Source: Pseudomonas laurylsulfativorans | GTDB taxonomy: Bacteria; Pseudomonadota; Gammaproteobacteria; Pseudomonadales; Pseudomonadaceae | Length of the DNA: 64,000 bases | Direction: 5' to 3' | NCBI RefSeq assembly: GCF_002906155.1 | Contig: NZ_MUJK01000003.1 | Location: 558,001 to 622,000, forward strand | Shown: piece after piece, positions 48,516 to 56,960 of the stretch | How the letters are laid out: each line of letters opens with the position of its first letter | Position numbering within the stretch: position 1 is the stretch's first letter | Position numbers and translations under genes: made by a program | Notes under the pieces: generated by a model | Database searches by the model: none | What the model was told of the DNA's origin: nothing | The model's input: only the letters and a program-made list of their open reading frames with translations

Positions 48516-51260
48516 TCACGACATGCCGCGTAACCGATCGATCTCCGCCGCGACTTGGAGGGCGGCGTCCAATTCGGACTGCTGGCGTTCTTCCATCAGT
48601 CGCCAGCGCTGGGCTTTTTCCTCCGGCTCGGTCATGGCCAGGGCGAGGTACAGGCTCGGCGGCACCGCGCGAAACAACATCTCCAGGTTCTTCGACAGGA
48701 CCACGCCCTCGGTGTATTTGCCCGAGGCCTTGCTCGCGGAAAGCAGCAGGGCTTTCTGAGCGGATGTGAGCTTTTTGAAGCGGGCAATCTCTTCGATTTC
48801 TGCCGGTGGCATGTTCAGGCAGATCCACCACTCGATCATGTTGAGCATGGTCTGCGCTGCATCGGGGAAGTCGGCCAGGTTCTGCGTCGCCATCCAGAAC
48901 CACGCGCCAAGTTTGCGCCACATCTTGGTGCCCTTGACCACAAAGGGCGCCAGCAGCGGGTTCTTGGTGATGATGTGGCCCTCGTCAGTGACCATGATGA
49001 TCGGGCGACCGAGGTACTGGTCGCGTTCGGCGAGGTTGTTCACCGTGTTCATCAGGCTGATGTAGCTGATCGACATCTGCGCCTCATAACCTTCACGGGC
49101 ATAGGTGGCGAGGTCAACGATCGTCACATCGCTCTCCGGCCAGGGTGTGCCTGGCCGGTCGAAGAGAGCGCCCTCAAAGCCCTGACAGAACAGATCGATG
49201 GACTCGGCCATTTCCTGCGCCCGCTCGCGACGCTTGTCGGGCAGATGGGCGTCGCTGGCGACCTGGCGCAGTGCATCGCGAACGTGGCGTGTCATGACCT
49301 GCTGCTCGGTGGCTGTGCAGTGTCTGGCGGCATCCAAGATGCACTCGCGGATCAGGCTGCGGTCTGCCCGCGTCAGCCGCGCCTCTTCCTTGGCTTCGCC
49401 GCCGGTGATCATTAGGCGGGCCGTGATTTCCAGCTCGCCCAGCACGTCGCGTTGCTCATCACTGTCCGTGACGGCTTCATCCAAGTCCTCGGTCGACAGG
49501 CTGGTCACCTGGTCGGGGTGCTCGATCAGACGGCGAGCATCGGCGAAAGGCGCCAAGCTCAAGCCACTGCCGGGTTTGAGCTGAACCTTGTTGACGGACA
49601 ACCCTAGGGTGGCGAAGTAATCGCCCTGCAAACCGAAGGAATTACCCGCTTCGACAATGAACAGCCGCGGTCGATACATGGCCATGACCTGCATCAGGAT
49701 CGAAACCAAGGTGGCCGACTTGCCGGCGCCGGTCGGACCGAACAACAGCAGGTGGCCATTCATGGATCGGTCGAAACGCGACAGCGGGTCGAACGACAGG
49801 GGCGCACCACCACGGTTGAAAAAAGTGATGCCCGGATTGCCGGTGCCGATGCTGCGCCCCCACAGGGGCAGCAGGTTGGCGACATGCTGGGCAAACAGCA
49901 GGCGGGTGTACCAGTTGCGCGTGTCTCGAGCCGGGTTGTAGACCATGGGCAACCAGCGCAGGTAGCTGTTGCACGCCGCGACTTCATCGCCCTCGCGCAC
50001 CGGCTGCAGGCCCGCGCCGAACAGTACGTTGGCGGCCTGGGTTGAGCGCTGGCGCAGTTGCTGTTCATCGGCACCGCGCAGGTACAGCGCCAAGGTGCCG
50101 CGGTACAGCTTGTGCTGGCGGCCGATCAGCGCGCGGGCCTCTTCCACGTCCTGGCGGGTTTGGGTCGAGGCGAGGTTCTCACCGATGGCTTTGCGCGCCA
50201 ATCGGTTGAGCTGCTCCTCGAGCACATCCTGAGGCGTGATTACCAAGGTCAAACACATGACGGCCTGCTCGGGCAACTGATCGAACAAGGCGTTCAAGGC
50301 CTCGCCCTTACGCGTTTCGCCGGTGAGCTGACCGATATGGGGCGGTCTGCGCAGCTTGTCGACCACCATCACGGCATGCGGCTGCTGATCGAAGTACCAC
50401 AGGCCCTGGTCGCTATCCGAGCGTGGCTCCTGAAAGAACAGTCGCTCGGCAAAATTGTGGTCGAACGGCAGCGGCAGTTCATCGCCGTCATCCTCCTCGG
50501 GGTAGGGCACCCGCCGATAAAACGCTGCGGGTGATTCGCCGGTGAGGGCAGGGGCCGGGTTGAACCAGGGCAGCAACCAGGTGTAGAAGTCGCGCCCGGT
50601 CAGACGCCGCGGGCTGACCCCGCAGGCCTGCAACGAGGCCGCAAGACGGTCACACGTCCGACTCAACAGCTGAGCCGGGCTCTGCGTGTCGTCGTCACCT
50701 TGATCCCCCCGCCAGCGATAGACCACCAGCCGAATCCGTCGATTGCTGCCGCGCCAGGGCAGGTGAGACACGACATGGTCGTCGAACAGTCCGCCCGGTT
50801 TGGCGATGGCGTCGAGGTGACGTTGCATCGACGCGAGAAAGGCCTCGGTGAACGGCGTGCCTCGTGCCCGCGGCGCGATGTAGTGCTCCAGGCGTTCGAG
50901 GTACGGGGAAAAGTCACTGTCGTCCTGGCAGAAGAACTGCACCACCCAGGGCGCCTGGTCGAGCTCGTCGAAGCTGTCCTGCAGTGCGTCTTCCAGGGCG
51001 TCGCGCGCCGCCATCAGCCACTCGGGCTCACGGCCCTCAGTGCCGATCGGCTGCAGCTCAAACACGGCGCCCACCGAGCGATTGTCATCGAGGAGAAAAC
51101 ACTGCTCGTCCTCGAGGTATTCGACCCAGGGCAAGTGGTCGGTGAAACTGGGATTGTTAGCGTACTGGGCAGCCTCATCGGCAAGGGTGGCGCGCCGATG
51201 TTGCGCTGCGCGCCAGGGCTTCCAACGCGACGGCTCGCGACTCGTGTCATCGACCATCAC
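48516..51260 (-). CDS. traC: TraC/VirB4-like conjugative transfer ATPase
   Basis: A 914-residue ATPase that powers pilus assembly and transfer (TIGR03744-like, PFL_4706 family). The Walker A is GPTGAGKSATLVS at about 523-531. Walker B is RPIIMVTDEGHIITKNPLLA. N-terminal TraC_F-type region includes LEDEQCFLLDDNRSVGAVFE. MSISYISLMNTVNNLAERDQ and WMATQNLADFPDAAQT fit the family. Start at 51260 overlaps the lipoprotein gene by four bases. Confidence 0.92.
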   Translation of the reverse strand: MMVDDTSREPSRWKPWRAAQHRRATLADEAAQYANNPSFTDHLPWVEYLEDEQCFLLDDNRSVGAVFELQPIGTEGREPEWLMAARDALEDALQDSFDELDQAPWVVQFFCQDDSDFSPYLERLEHYIAPRARGTPFTEAFLASMQRHLDAIAKPGGLFDDHVVSHLPWRGSNRRIRLVVYRWRGDQGDDDTQSPAQLLSRTCDRLAASLQACGVSPRRLTGRDFYTWLLPWFNPAPALTGESPAAFYRRVPYPEEDDGDELPLPFDHNFAERLFFQEPRSDSDQGLWYFDQQPHAVMVVDKLRRPPHIGQLTGETRKGEALNALFDQLPEQAVMCLTLVITPQDVLEEQLNRLARKAIGENLASTQTRQDVEEARALIGRQHKLYRGTLALYLRGADEQQLRQRSTQAANVLFGAGLQPVREGDEVAACNSYLRWLPMVYNPARDTRNWYTRLLFAQHVANLLPLWGRSIGTGNPGITFFNRGGAPLSFDPLSRFDRSMNGHLLLFGPTGAGKSATLVSILMQVMAMYRPRLFIVEAGNSFGLQGDYFATLGLSVNKVQLKPGSGLSLAPFADARRLIEHPDQVTSLSTEDLDEAVTDSDEQRDVLGELEITARLMITGGEAKEEARLTRADRSLIRECILDAARHCTATEQQVMTRHVRDALRQVASDAHLPDKRRERAQEMAESIDLFCQGFEGALFDRPGTPWPESDVTIVDLATYAREGYEAQMSISYISLMNTVNNLAERDQYLGRPIIMVTDEGHIITKNPLLAPFVVKGTKMWRKLGAWFWMATQNLADFPDAAQTMLNMIEWWICLNMPPAEIEEIARFKKLTSAQKALLLSASKASGKYTEGVVLSKNLEMLFRAVPPSLYLALAMTEPEEKAQRWRLMEERQQSELDAALQVAAEIDRLRGMS

Positions 51261-51676
51261 AGGTCTTCCAGGCGCTCGCCGGGCAGCGCGTACTGGACCT
51301 TCTCGTACAGCGGGAACACGGTCGAGTAGCCAGGCACCGGCGTCTGCTGGGTGCCGGTCAGGTGCGGGTAGACGTACATCACCAGGTCGGGGTTGGGCAG
51401 GCGCGGGAACTGGTTGCGGATCTCGTTGGCGGCCGTGCGCGTGTAAGCACTCTGATCGCTGATCAGCCGCTCCGGATCGAGCACCGGCCTGCGCAGTTCG
51501 CCGCGGGCTTCCTGCAGCTGTTGCTGAGTGCCGACCGAGCCACTGCCGTTCCAGATGTCCAGCATGGTTTGATCGCCATGAGGCAGCATTTCATCTTTGC
51601 TGGTGGAGCAACCGGCCAGGTGCAGGCTGAGCAGCAGGCTAATCCAGATCCAGTACCGAAATGGATGGGTTTTCAT
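51257..51676 (-). CDS. ICE lipoprotein, TIGR03751 family (VirB7/TraV-like)
   Basis: A 139-residue lipoprotein: WIWISLLLSLHLAGCSTSKD with lipobox Cys at about 23. NPDLVMYVYPHLTGTQQTPV PGYSTVFPLYEKVQYALPGE is the conserved family block. It should stabilise the outer-membrane core of the secretion channel. It overlaps the VirB10-like gene by 38 bases, so they are coupled. Confidence 0.85.
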   Translation of the reverse strand: MKTHPFRYWIWISLLLSLHLAGCSTSKDEMLPHGDQTMLDIWNGSGSVGTQQQLQEARGELRRPVLDPERLISDQSAYTRTAANEIRNQFPRLPNPDLVMYVYPHLTGTQQTPVPGYSTVFPLYEKVQYALPGERLEDL

Positions 51677-53147
51677 GATTCACTCTCCGGCCTTTGGGTT
51701 CGTAGTCGATGCTGATTTCATGGTCCAGGTGCAAGGCCACCTTGGCCCCGGGTGGGACGTAAATGGCCGCAAAGGCTTCACCGTAGAGCTTGTTGATCCA
51801 GTCACGGATGTCGCCAATGCCACCGCTGATGACCGAGTTCAACGCGCTGTTGCCGCTGTTCTGGGTCAGGCCTAGGTTGCCGCTGGCCGAGTTGATGAAG
51901 GAGGTGTTGGTCTGCTCACTGCCCAGGGCCGCAGCGAAGCCGGCACCGGCCGCAGTGATCAGGCTCTGGCTCCCCAGGTACTGCTGGGCGTTGGAGCGGC
52001 GTTCGCCGGAGATGCAGGGAATGCCGTAGGGATCTGAGATGTAGCCCAAGCCGCCGCGGATCTTCTCGGTGTCCGAGGTCTGGGCGCTGCTGCGATTACG
52101 GCTGACAACTTTTTGCGGCTGCGGCACCGTGCGGACGGTGCCGTCGCTGAAGACAAAGGTGATCGACTCAACCTGGCCGCGTACGCAGGACAACGTCCAG
52201 TCGCCTGCGGCGGTGCCGCTCATGACCGCACCGACCACGTCCGGCAGGTCGATGCCATTGGCGGCGAGGTTGTCCGGTCCCACCAGCACCTTGAACGGAT
52301 AAGGATCGTTCACCGTGCCGTCCACCGGCACCCGGCCAATCAGGGCGGTCATGGCGATGGAACCCATTAAGGTCGAGTTTTCGGGGATGGTGTAGACGGG
52401 CCTGGCACCTTCGGTGCGGTCCTGGGCGCTTTCCAGGTCGCGCTCGCCCTTGGCGACGGCACGCAAGTGGTCCTGGCCACGGTCGATCGCGTTGTTGTCC
52501 AGACCGTGCAAGTCCTTGAATTTCGACGTGAGTGTCGACAGCGGACCACTGGCTTTCGTGGCGTCCTCTTGGCTGGCGCGCGCATTCGACGGTTCGATCC
52601 ACTGCACCACGTCAGCCGAGGCTTGCGCGCCCGAAAATTGCTGCTCGTCACCTGGCTCGAGACCAAAGCCCACGGGCACGTCGGACTTCGTTGTAGGCTT
52701 GTCGGCGATCTGGTCCTTGAGCCTGGACAGCAGCCCTTGGGTTTCGCGATGTTGCTGCTCGGCCTTCTGCCGGGCATCATTGGCCTGCTGGCGCTGTTCG
52801 GTGACCTGCTGGGTGACACTGCTCAACGTGCTCTGGATGCGGCTGTCGATATTGCCTTCGCGCGTGCGTAGCCGGGTGTTCTCTGTCTGCAGCCCATCGT
52901 TGCCTTTCTTCAAGGACAGCATCTCGCTGCGCATCGCCTTGACCTGCCCGATCAGCGTGGCCACGGTGTCGCGCGGGGTGTCGCCAGCGATGCCAAGGGC
53001 CTTTGCCTGTTCCGGGCTGAGTGTTGCCTTGTCGGGATCGTGAGCAGGCTGGCTACCAGGCACGACCACCCAGGATTTGCCGATGATTAGGACGATCCCC
53101 AGCAGGACGCCGGGTACAAACCACTTCAGCAGGCTGTTAGCTTTCAT
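51639..53147 (-). CDS. VirB10/TraB-like channel protein (TIGR03752)
   Basis: A 502-residue bitopic protein: one N-terminal membrane segment (LKWFVPGVLLGIVLIIGKSW), coiled-coil region at about 65-155 (VTEQRQQANDARQKAEQQHR), then a periplasmic TrbI/VirB10 domain with TALIGRVPVDGTVNDPYPFK and a C-terminal KVALHLDHEISIDYEPKGRR. It bridges inner and outer membranes. Neighbours are VirB9-like and VirB7-like genes. Confidence 0.88.
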   Translation of the reverse strand: MKANSLLKWFVPGVLLGIVLIIGKSWVVVPGSQPAHDPDKATLSPEQAKALGIAGDTPRDTVATLIGQVKAMRSEMLSLKKGNDGLQTENTRLRTREGNIDSRIQSTLSSVTQQVTEQRQQANDARQKAEQQHRETQGLLSRLKDQIADKPTTKSDVPVGFGLEPGDEQQFSGAQASADVVQWIEPSNARASQEDATKASGPLSTLTSKFKDLHGLDNNAIDRGQDHLRAVAKGERDLESAQDRTEGARPVYTIPENSTLMGSIAMTALIGRVPVDGTVNDPYPFKVLVGPDNLAANGIDLPDVVGAVMSGTAAGDWTLSCVRGQVESITFVFSDGTVRTVPQPQKVVSRNRSSAQTSDTEKIRGGLGYISDPYGIPCISGERRSNAQQYLGSQSLITAAGAGFAAALGSEQTNTSFINSASGNLGLTQNSGNSALNSVISGGIGDIRDWINKLYGEAFAAIYVPPGAKVALHLDHEISIDYEPKGRRVNHENPSISVLDLD

Positions 53148-53943
53148 GATCGGCAGCCTCCGGCGTCGGCGGGGGCAGCAGCAACGCGTGCTTCAGGTCG
53201 CCACCGCGGGTGACGAGGTAGACCACGGTGGTGTCTTCGGGCGTGCCGGCGTGGCCGAGGTACGCGTGCTGGAACGTAGCGGCGTACAACGTGGCCTGCA
53301 GGTGACGCGGGTCGAGCGTGACTTTGCCGGGTCCGCGATTTACGATCTTCACCGCAGTCACCCAGTAGTCGCCGAGGCGCCAGGCCGCCAGCCCCTTGAT
53401 CGAAACCCGTTCGGTAGGCAGTAGCGTGCTGAAGGCGATGGAGTCGCTCAGCGGCATCCGACGTACACCGGGCAGTGGTGCCACCGTACGCAAGGGCGCG
53501 TACAGGTTCTGCGCCGCATAGCGGGTGAGCACGACCGGTATCGGGGTCGCTGCAGGTGCTGAGCCCGGTGCGGTTTCCACCTCTGGCGCCTGGGCCTGGG
53601 CGACGATCTTGACTGGCTCCAGCGACTCACTGCCGTCACGTGCTTCGATGTCGATCAGAATGATGTCCCCCGACTTCACCGACTGCAGTTGTATTCGGGT
53701 AGGGGGAAGGGCTTCCGCGGCGCGCAGGTAGACCGTCCCACCGACGGACTGTACGCGCAGCTTGTTGGCGATCGCACTTGGCAGCCCGACACGGACGTCT
53801 TCGTCCAGCATCAGGATGCGCTCCTGACCCACCGTAAGCGGGACGGCCAACGGCAGGCGGTCCCAGTATTTGACCTCGACGGCGCCCGCGGCTGAGCACC
53901 AGGCGGCGGTGGTCACGAGTATCAGGATCAAGACACGCATCAT
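53137..53943 (-). CDS. VirB9/TraK-like exported protein (TIGR03749)
   Basis: A 268-residue periplasmic protein with signal peptide MMRVLILILVTTAAWCSAAG. LAVPLTVGQERILMLDEDVR VGLP and TVYLRAAEALPPTRIQLQSV form the N-terminal domain of this family. GGAGG precedes ATG 53943. It overlaps the next gene by eleven bases and the previous by four. It likely forms the outer-membrane ring with the TIGR03751 lipoprotein. Confidence 0.82.
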   Translation of the reverse strand: MMRVLILILVTTAAWCSAAGAVEVKYWDRLPLAVPLTVGQERILMLDEDVRVGLPSAIANKLRVQSVGGTVYLRAAEALPPTRIQLQSVKSGDIILIDIEARDGSESLEPVKIVAQAQAPEVETAPGSAPAATPIPVVLTRYAAQNLYAPLRTVAPLPGVRRMPLSDSIAFSTLLPTERVSIKGLAAWRLGDYWVTAVKIVNRGPGKVTLDPRHLQATLYAATFQHAYLGHAGTPEDTTVVYLVTRGGDLKHALLLPPPTPEAADHES

Positions 53944-54581
53944 GATGCGCCTCCAGGCAGCGTCAGCTTCTGCGGTGTGCCTTCGTAGCAGTCCAGGGCC
54001 AAGCCCCACTTGTTGTGCTCGGGGTCGACGTCGAAACGCACCACCCGTAGCGGATAGCGCACCACCACGCGTTTCACCGGCTCGGCGGCGTAGTATTCGT
54101 CGGCGTTGAGGTCGAGCTTGACCAGCCAGCTGTGCTTATCCAACTGCTTCACTCGCAAGTTGGGATCGTCGCTGAAGCCGCGGCCCAGCACCTCGTACAC
54201 GCCGCGCACTCGGCCGCGCAGTTCGCCTGCCGCCTTGCGGTACTCGAAGTCGCCGTCGAAGAAGGACTTGCACGCCGGGGTGAGGTAGGGCTGCAAGGCG
54301 AAGATGGCGCGGTGGTAGTCGACCTCGCCATCCGTGGGCCAGCGGTTGAGCTGGCCGAAAATGTACAGGGCGAAGGCATAAATGTTTTCGGGCGGTACGT
54401 CCCACCATTTGCGCGTACTGCCGGAGCGCAGGTCGGGCGGCACGTGTATGGTCAGCTCAGACGGTGCAGTCTGCCAGCCGTACCAGAACCCTGTGCACAA
54501 TAACGCCAGGATCGCCACGGCCAGACGCAGGCTGAGGATATGCGCCTGCTGCGCGTCCACCTTGTTGCGGAAGCGGCTCAT
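53940..54581 (-). CDS. VirB8/TraE-like protein (TIGR03746)
   Basis: A 213-residue protein with one membrane segment (LRLAVAILALLCTGFWYGW at about 17-35) and a periplasmic nuclear-transport-factor-like domain: ENIYAFALYIFGQLNRWPTD, YLTPACKSFFDGDFEYRKAA GELRGRVR and VVVRYPLRVVRFDVDPEHNK. Start at 54581 matches the family; longer frames upstream overlap TIGR03750. VirB8-type proteins nucleate channel assembly. Confidence 0.85.
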   Translation of the reverse strand: MSRFRNKVDAQQAHILSLRLAVAILALLCTGFWYGWQTAPSELTIHVPPDLRSGSTRKWWDVPPENIYAFALYIFGQLNRWPTDGEVDYHRAIFALQPYLTPACKSFFDGDFEYRKAAGELRGRVRGVYEVLGRGFSDDPNLRVKQLDKHSWLVKLDLNADEYYAAEPVKRVVVRYPLRVVRFDVDPEHNKWGLALDCYEGTPQKLTLPGGAS

Positions 54582-54979
54582 GTGGCGGCCCTCACATGCC
54601 GGCGCGTTCGCCGGACGGTCCAGGGACCGGAATGCACGATCAGCTGGTGAGCACCGATGCCCCAGCGCACCGCCAGGTGCCACTGCAAGCGCCGGTACAA
54701 CCAGGTTTCGGGACGGGCACGCTTGGCCCGGCGCAGTAGCTTGCCGCCGCCGAGCAACACCAATGCCATGCACAGGAACATGCAGGTAGGGAGGGTGGCA
54801 ATGGAGACAGTGGCCACCGCCAGAGGCGCGCCTAGGATCACACCGAGCGTGGCGCCGGCAATCAGCGCAACCCACATCTCGTCGTTGGTGAGGCCACGCA
54901 GGACGGCCGGGCCACGGTTGAGGCGCTCCGGCAGGAAGGTCAGCGTGCCGTCAGGCAGGGTGGTAGGGGTGTCGGACAT
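54578..54979 (-). CDS. ICE membrane protein, TIGR03750 family
   Basis: A 133-residue protein: TLTFLPERLNRGPAVLRGLT NDEMWVA then two membrane segments (about 38-80) and a basic tail RPETWLYRRLQWHLAVR. This fits TIGR03750, comparable to TraL/VirB3. Overlaps the TraE-like gene by four bases. Confidence 0.85.
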   Translation of the reverse strand: MSDTPTTLPDGTLTFLPERLNRGPAVLRGLTNDEMWVALIAGATLGVILGAPLAVATVSIATLPTCMFLCMALVLLGGGKLLRRAKRARPETWLYRRLQWHLAVRWGIGAHQLIVHSGPWTVRRTRRHVRAAT

Positions 54980-54986
54980 AGTGACC

Positions 54987-55364
54987 TCACAGAATCGTGG
55001 CGGCTTTGGTCAGAAACCACAGGATCACCACCACCAGTAGTGCGCCGACACCGACCACAGCGCCGAGGTCTTTCCAGGTTTTGCGCTGGTTCTGCACGTC
55101 GGCGTAGACGGTGAGCGAATGCCAGGCCACACCCAGGAACGCGAGGGTGGCGATCAGCAGCCCAAGCAGAATGCCGCCGTCGTAGGCGTAGTTTTTGATG
55201 GTATCGATCAGCCCCGAACCTTCGCCGCGGGAGGGCGCTTCCATGGTCGGCAGGTCAGCCCAGGCGAGCGTCGAACTCAGCAGAACCAGGCCGCCGAGCA
55301 GGGCTTTCGAACAAGTGCCCCGCAGCATGGCGAGCGGGCGGTAGCAACCACGGGAGAAGTTCAT
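54987..55364 (-). CDS. ICE membrane protein, TIGR03745 family (pilin-like)
   Basis: A 125-residue protein with a signal peptide ending STLAWA and two membrane helices (about 65-82, 100-120): DGGILLGLLIATLAFLGVAW and GALLVVVILWFLTKAAT. Size and position match TIGR03745, plausibly the VirB2/TraA-like pilin or a channel component. Distance to neighbours is 7-16 bases. Confidence 0.82.
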   Translation of the reverse strand: MNFSRGCYRPLAMLRGTCSKALLGGLVLLSSTLAWADLPTMEAPSRGEGSGLIDTIKNYAYDGGILLGLLIATLAFLGVAWHSLTVYADVQNQRKTWKDLGAVVGVGALLVVVILWFLTKAATIL

Positions 55365-55380
55365 GGCAAGGTCTCCTGAT

Positions 55381-55620
55381 TTACGACAGCATGAAAAACA
55401 TCAGCACGATCAAGGCGAGGGCGAGGCGCAAAGTGCTGCCGCCAAGCGCGCCGAAATTAGTGTTGCCGGCCGCCCAGCCGCGGTAGCCGCTCCACAGCGC
55501 CCAGGCGCACCAGAGCAACGCCAGCACCAGAACCGAGGAGCGCCACAGCACCGAACTGAGCTGGGGGGTAAACCCGGCCACTGCGGAGAACGCGGTGAGT
55601 TGGGCGTCAGTCATGCTCAT
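55381..55620 (-). CDS. ICE membrane protein, TIGR03758 family
   Basis: 79 residues: MSMTDAQLTAFSAVAGFTPQ then membrane segments SVLVLALLWCAWALWSGYRG and LALALIVLMFFML. The family is PFL_4701-like; its role in the channel is unknown. Start is ATG 55620, with ATG 55614 as an alternative. It overlaps the RAQPRD gene end by 14 bases. Confidence 0.8.
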   Translation of the reverse strand: MSMTDAQLTAFSAVAGFTPQLSSVLWRSSVLVLALLWCAWALWSGYRGWAAGNTNFGALGGSTLRLALALIVLMFFMLS

Positions 55621-55942
55621 CGTGCGAACTCGGGTGAGGCGCTTCAGCGCGATAGTCACTGGTCAGCTCGGCTAGATCGGTCGGCTGCGCTCGGGAGGGC
55701 GACAGGTACTTGCTGATGCCGCGGCGCATATGCTCGAGGTCGGCTACGAACCTCGGGTAGTCGAAGTGATACCGAGACGTTTCGACATCGACCTGGCTAC
55801 TGCGCGCGCGATCGGCCAACTGCTCGATGACAGTGATCTGCCGCTGCATAAGGCCTAGGTCCGAACGCTCGCGAGCATCCTGTGCAGCGGCAGATAGCGT
55901 CACAAAGCAAGCAAGCAGCAGCGGATAGCGTGAAGAGATCAT
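55607..55942 (-). CDS. RAQPRD-family ICE protein
   Basis: A 111-residue exported protein: signal MISSRYPLLLACFVTLSAAA, then MQRQITVIEQLADRARSSQV and RRGISKYLSPSRAQPTDLAE. The last part is the family's RAQPRD motif, here RAQPTD. Function is unknown but the gene is constant in PFGI-1-like transfer blocks. Start 55942 is chosen from the signal peptide. Confidence 0.82.
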   Translation of the reverse strand: MISSRYPLLLACFVTLSAAAQDARERSDLGLMQRQITVIEQLADRARSSQVDVETSRYHFDYPRFVADLEHMRRGISKYLSPSRAQPTDLAELTSDYRAEAPHPSSHDEHD

Positions 55943-56196
55943 GGCGAAATCCAGCCGAGAATCTGGCATTCACCTTGATGTATTAGGCAGGTGTTGACAT
56001 GACCTTAAAGGATTGTCGGGCCATCGATTTACAGGGGGCTTGATAGATAGGTTTCGAGGCAAACCGGTGCGCGGGAGATAATAAACAGGCCAGCTAATTG
56101 ACCGGTATGCGAATTTTTCTGTGTGTAACTGTGCGCTGGACACTGCAAACCTCAAATGCACTATTTCGTCAGCTTTTAGAGGTAAAAGGTGAGTGA

Positions 56197-56925
56197 TCAG
56201 AGGTATTTTTTGAAAGTCGCAGCAGTAATGGCGACCATGCAGCCGAGTAGCGTAGCGCATGGGAGCAGCACCCAGTTGGGATTAAGCGACCAAGGTAGAG
56301 AAAGATAGATTACCCAGGGGCTCACCGTCAGCGGCAGTAATGTTCGCTTCGCTCGGTGGTAAACAAAGCTGCTCTCCCGGTCGGCTCCGAACTTACGAAG
56401 GTCGCGTCGCATCAAGCCATCGACGGCACCGGTGATCACGGCGAGCAGGAACAGGGGCATGGCCAGGATGAGGACGGCCAGGCGAACCACGAAAGTGAAG
56501 ACCGTGAACAAGGCTGCCAGCAAGTAGTCCTGCAGCACGACGTATGCTTGGGCAAACTGCCCCTGTAGTGACGACTCTCGACTGAGCAGCTTCAGTTGGG
56601 CGTCGGATTGTGCCCATCCGGAGCGGACCACGACCCACTCGTTGAGGTGTTGAAGTACTTTGGCGGTTGCCTGCGCCGGTTCTTGCACGAGCAGGGAACT
56701 CTTGAAATGGCCGCTCAACCAGCCCAGCTCACTCAGCCACATGGCATGGCTGTGATGCCAGCCCTGTTCCGGCCAGAACCACAACAGGCCCACGAACTCC
56801 AGCACGATGGAGAACAGCAGCGAAGCGAACAGCAGGCCGAGCAACCGTAAGCACAGTTCGACCGTGCCGAAGATGAGGCCTGGACGTGGTGGTGCAGGCG
56901 GTGGGCTGGTCTGAGGGGTAGGCAT
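56197..56925 (-). CDS. ICE membrane protein, TIGR03747/DUF4400 family
   Basis: A 242-residue inner-membrane protein with Pro-rich N-terminus, then segments at about 25-50, 135-165 and 205-235. FTFVVRLAVLILAMPLFLLA VITGAVDGLMRRDLRKFGAD RESSFVYHRAKR is the conserved DUF4400 part. It adjoins traD, and the two families occur together in SXT- and PFGI-1-type elements. Confidence 0.85.
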   Translation of the reverse strand: MPTPQTSPPPAPPRPGLIFGTVELCLRLLGLLFASLLFSIVLEFVGLLWFWPEQGWHHSHAMWLSELGWLSGHFKSSLLVQEPAQATAKVLQHLNEWVVVRSGWAQSDAQLKLLSRESSLQGQFAQAYVVLQDYLLAALFTVFTFVVRLAVLILAMPLFLLAVITGAVDGLMRRDLRKFGADRESSFVYHRAKRTLLPLTVSPWVIYLSLPWSLNPNWVLLPCATLLGCMVAITAATFKKYL

Positions 56926-56960
56926 ATGGGCTCCGCAGTGTTCGCTTGCTGGCGGAGCGC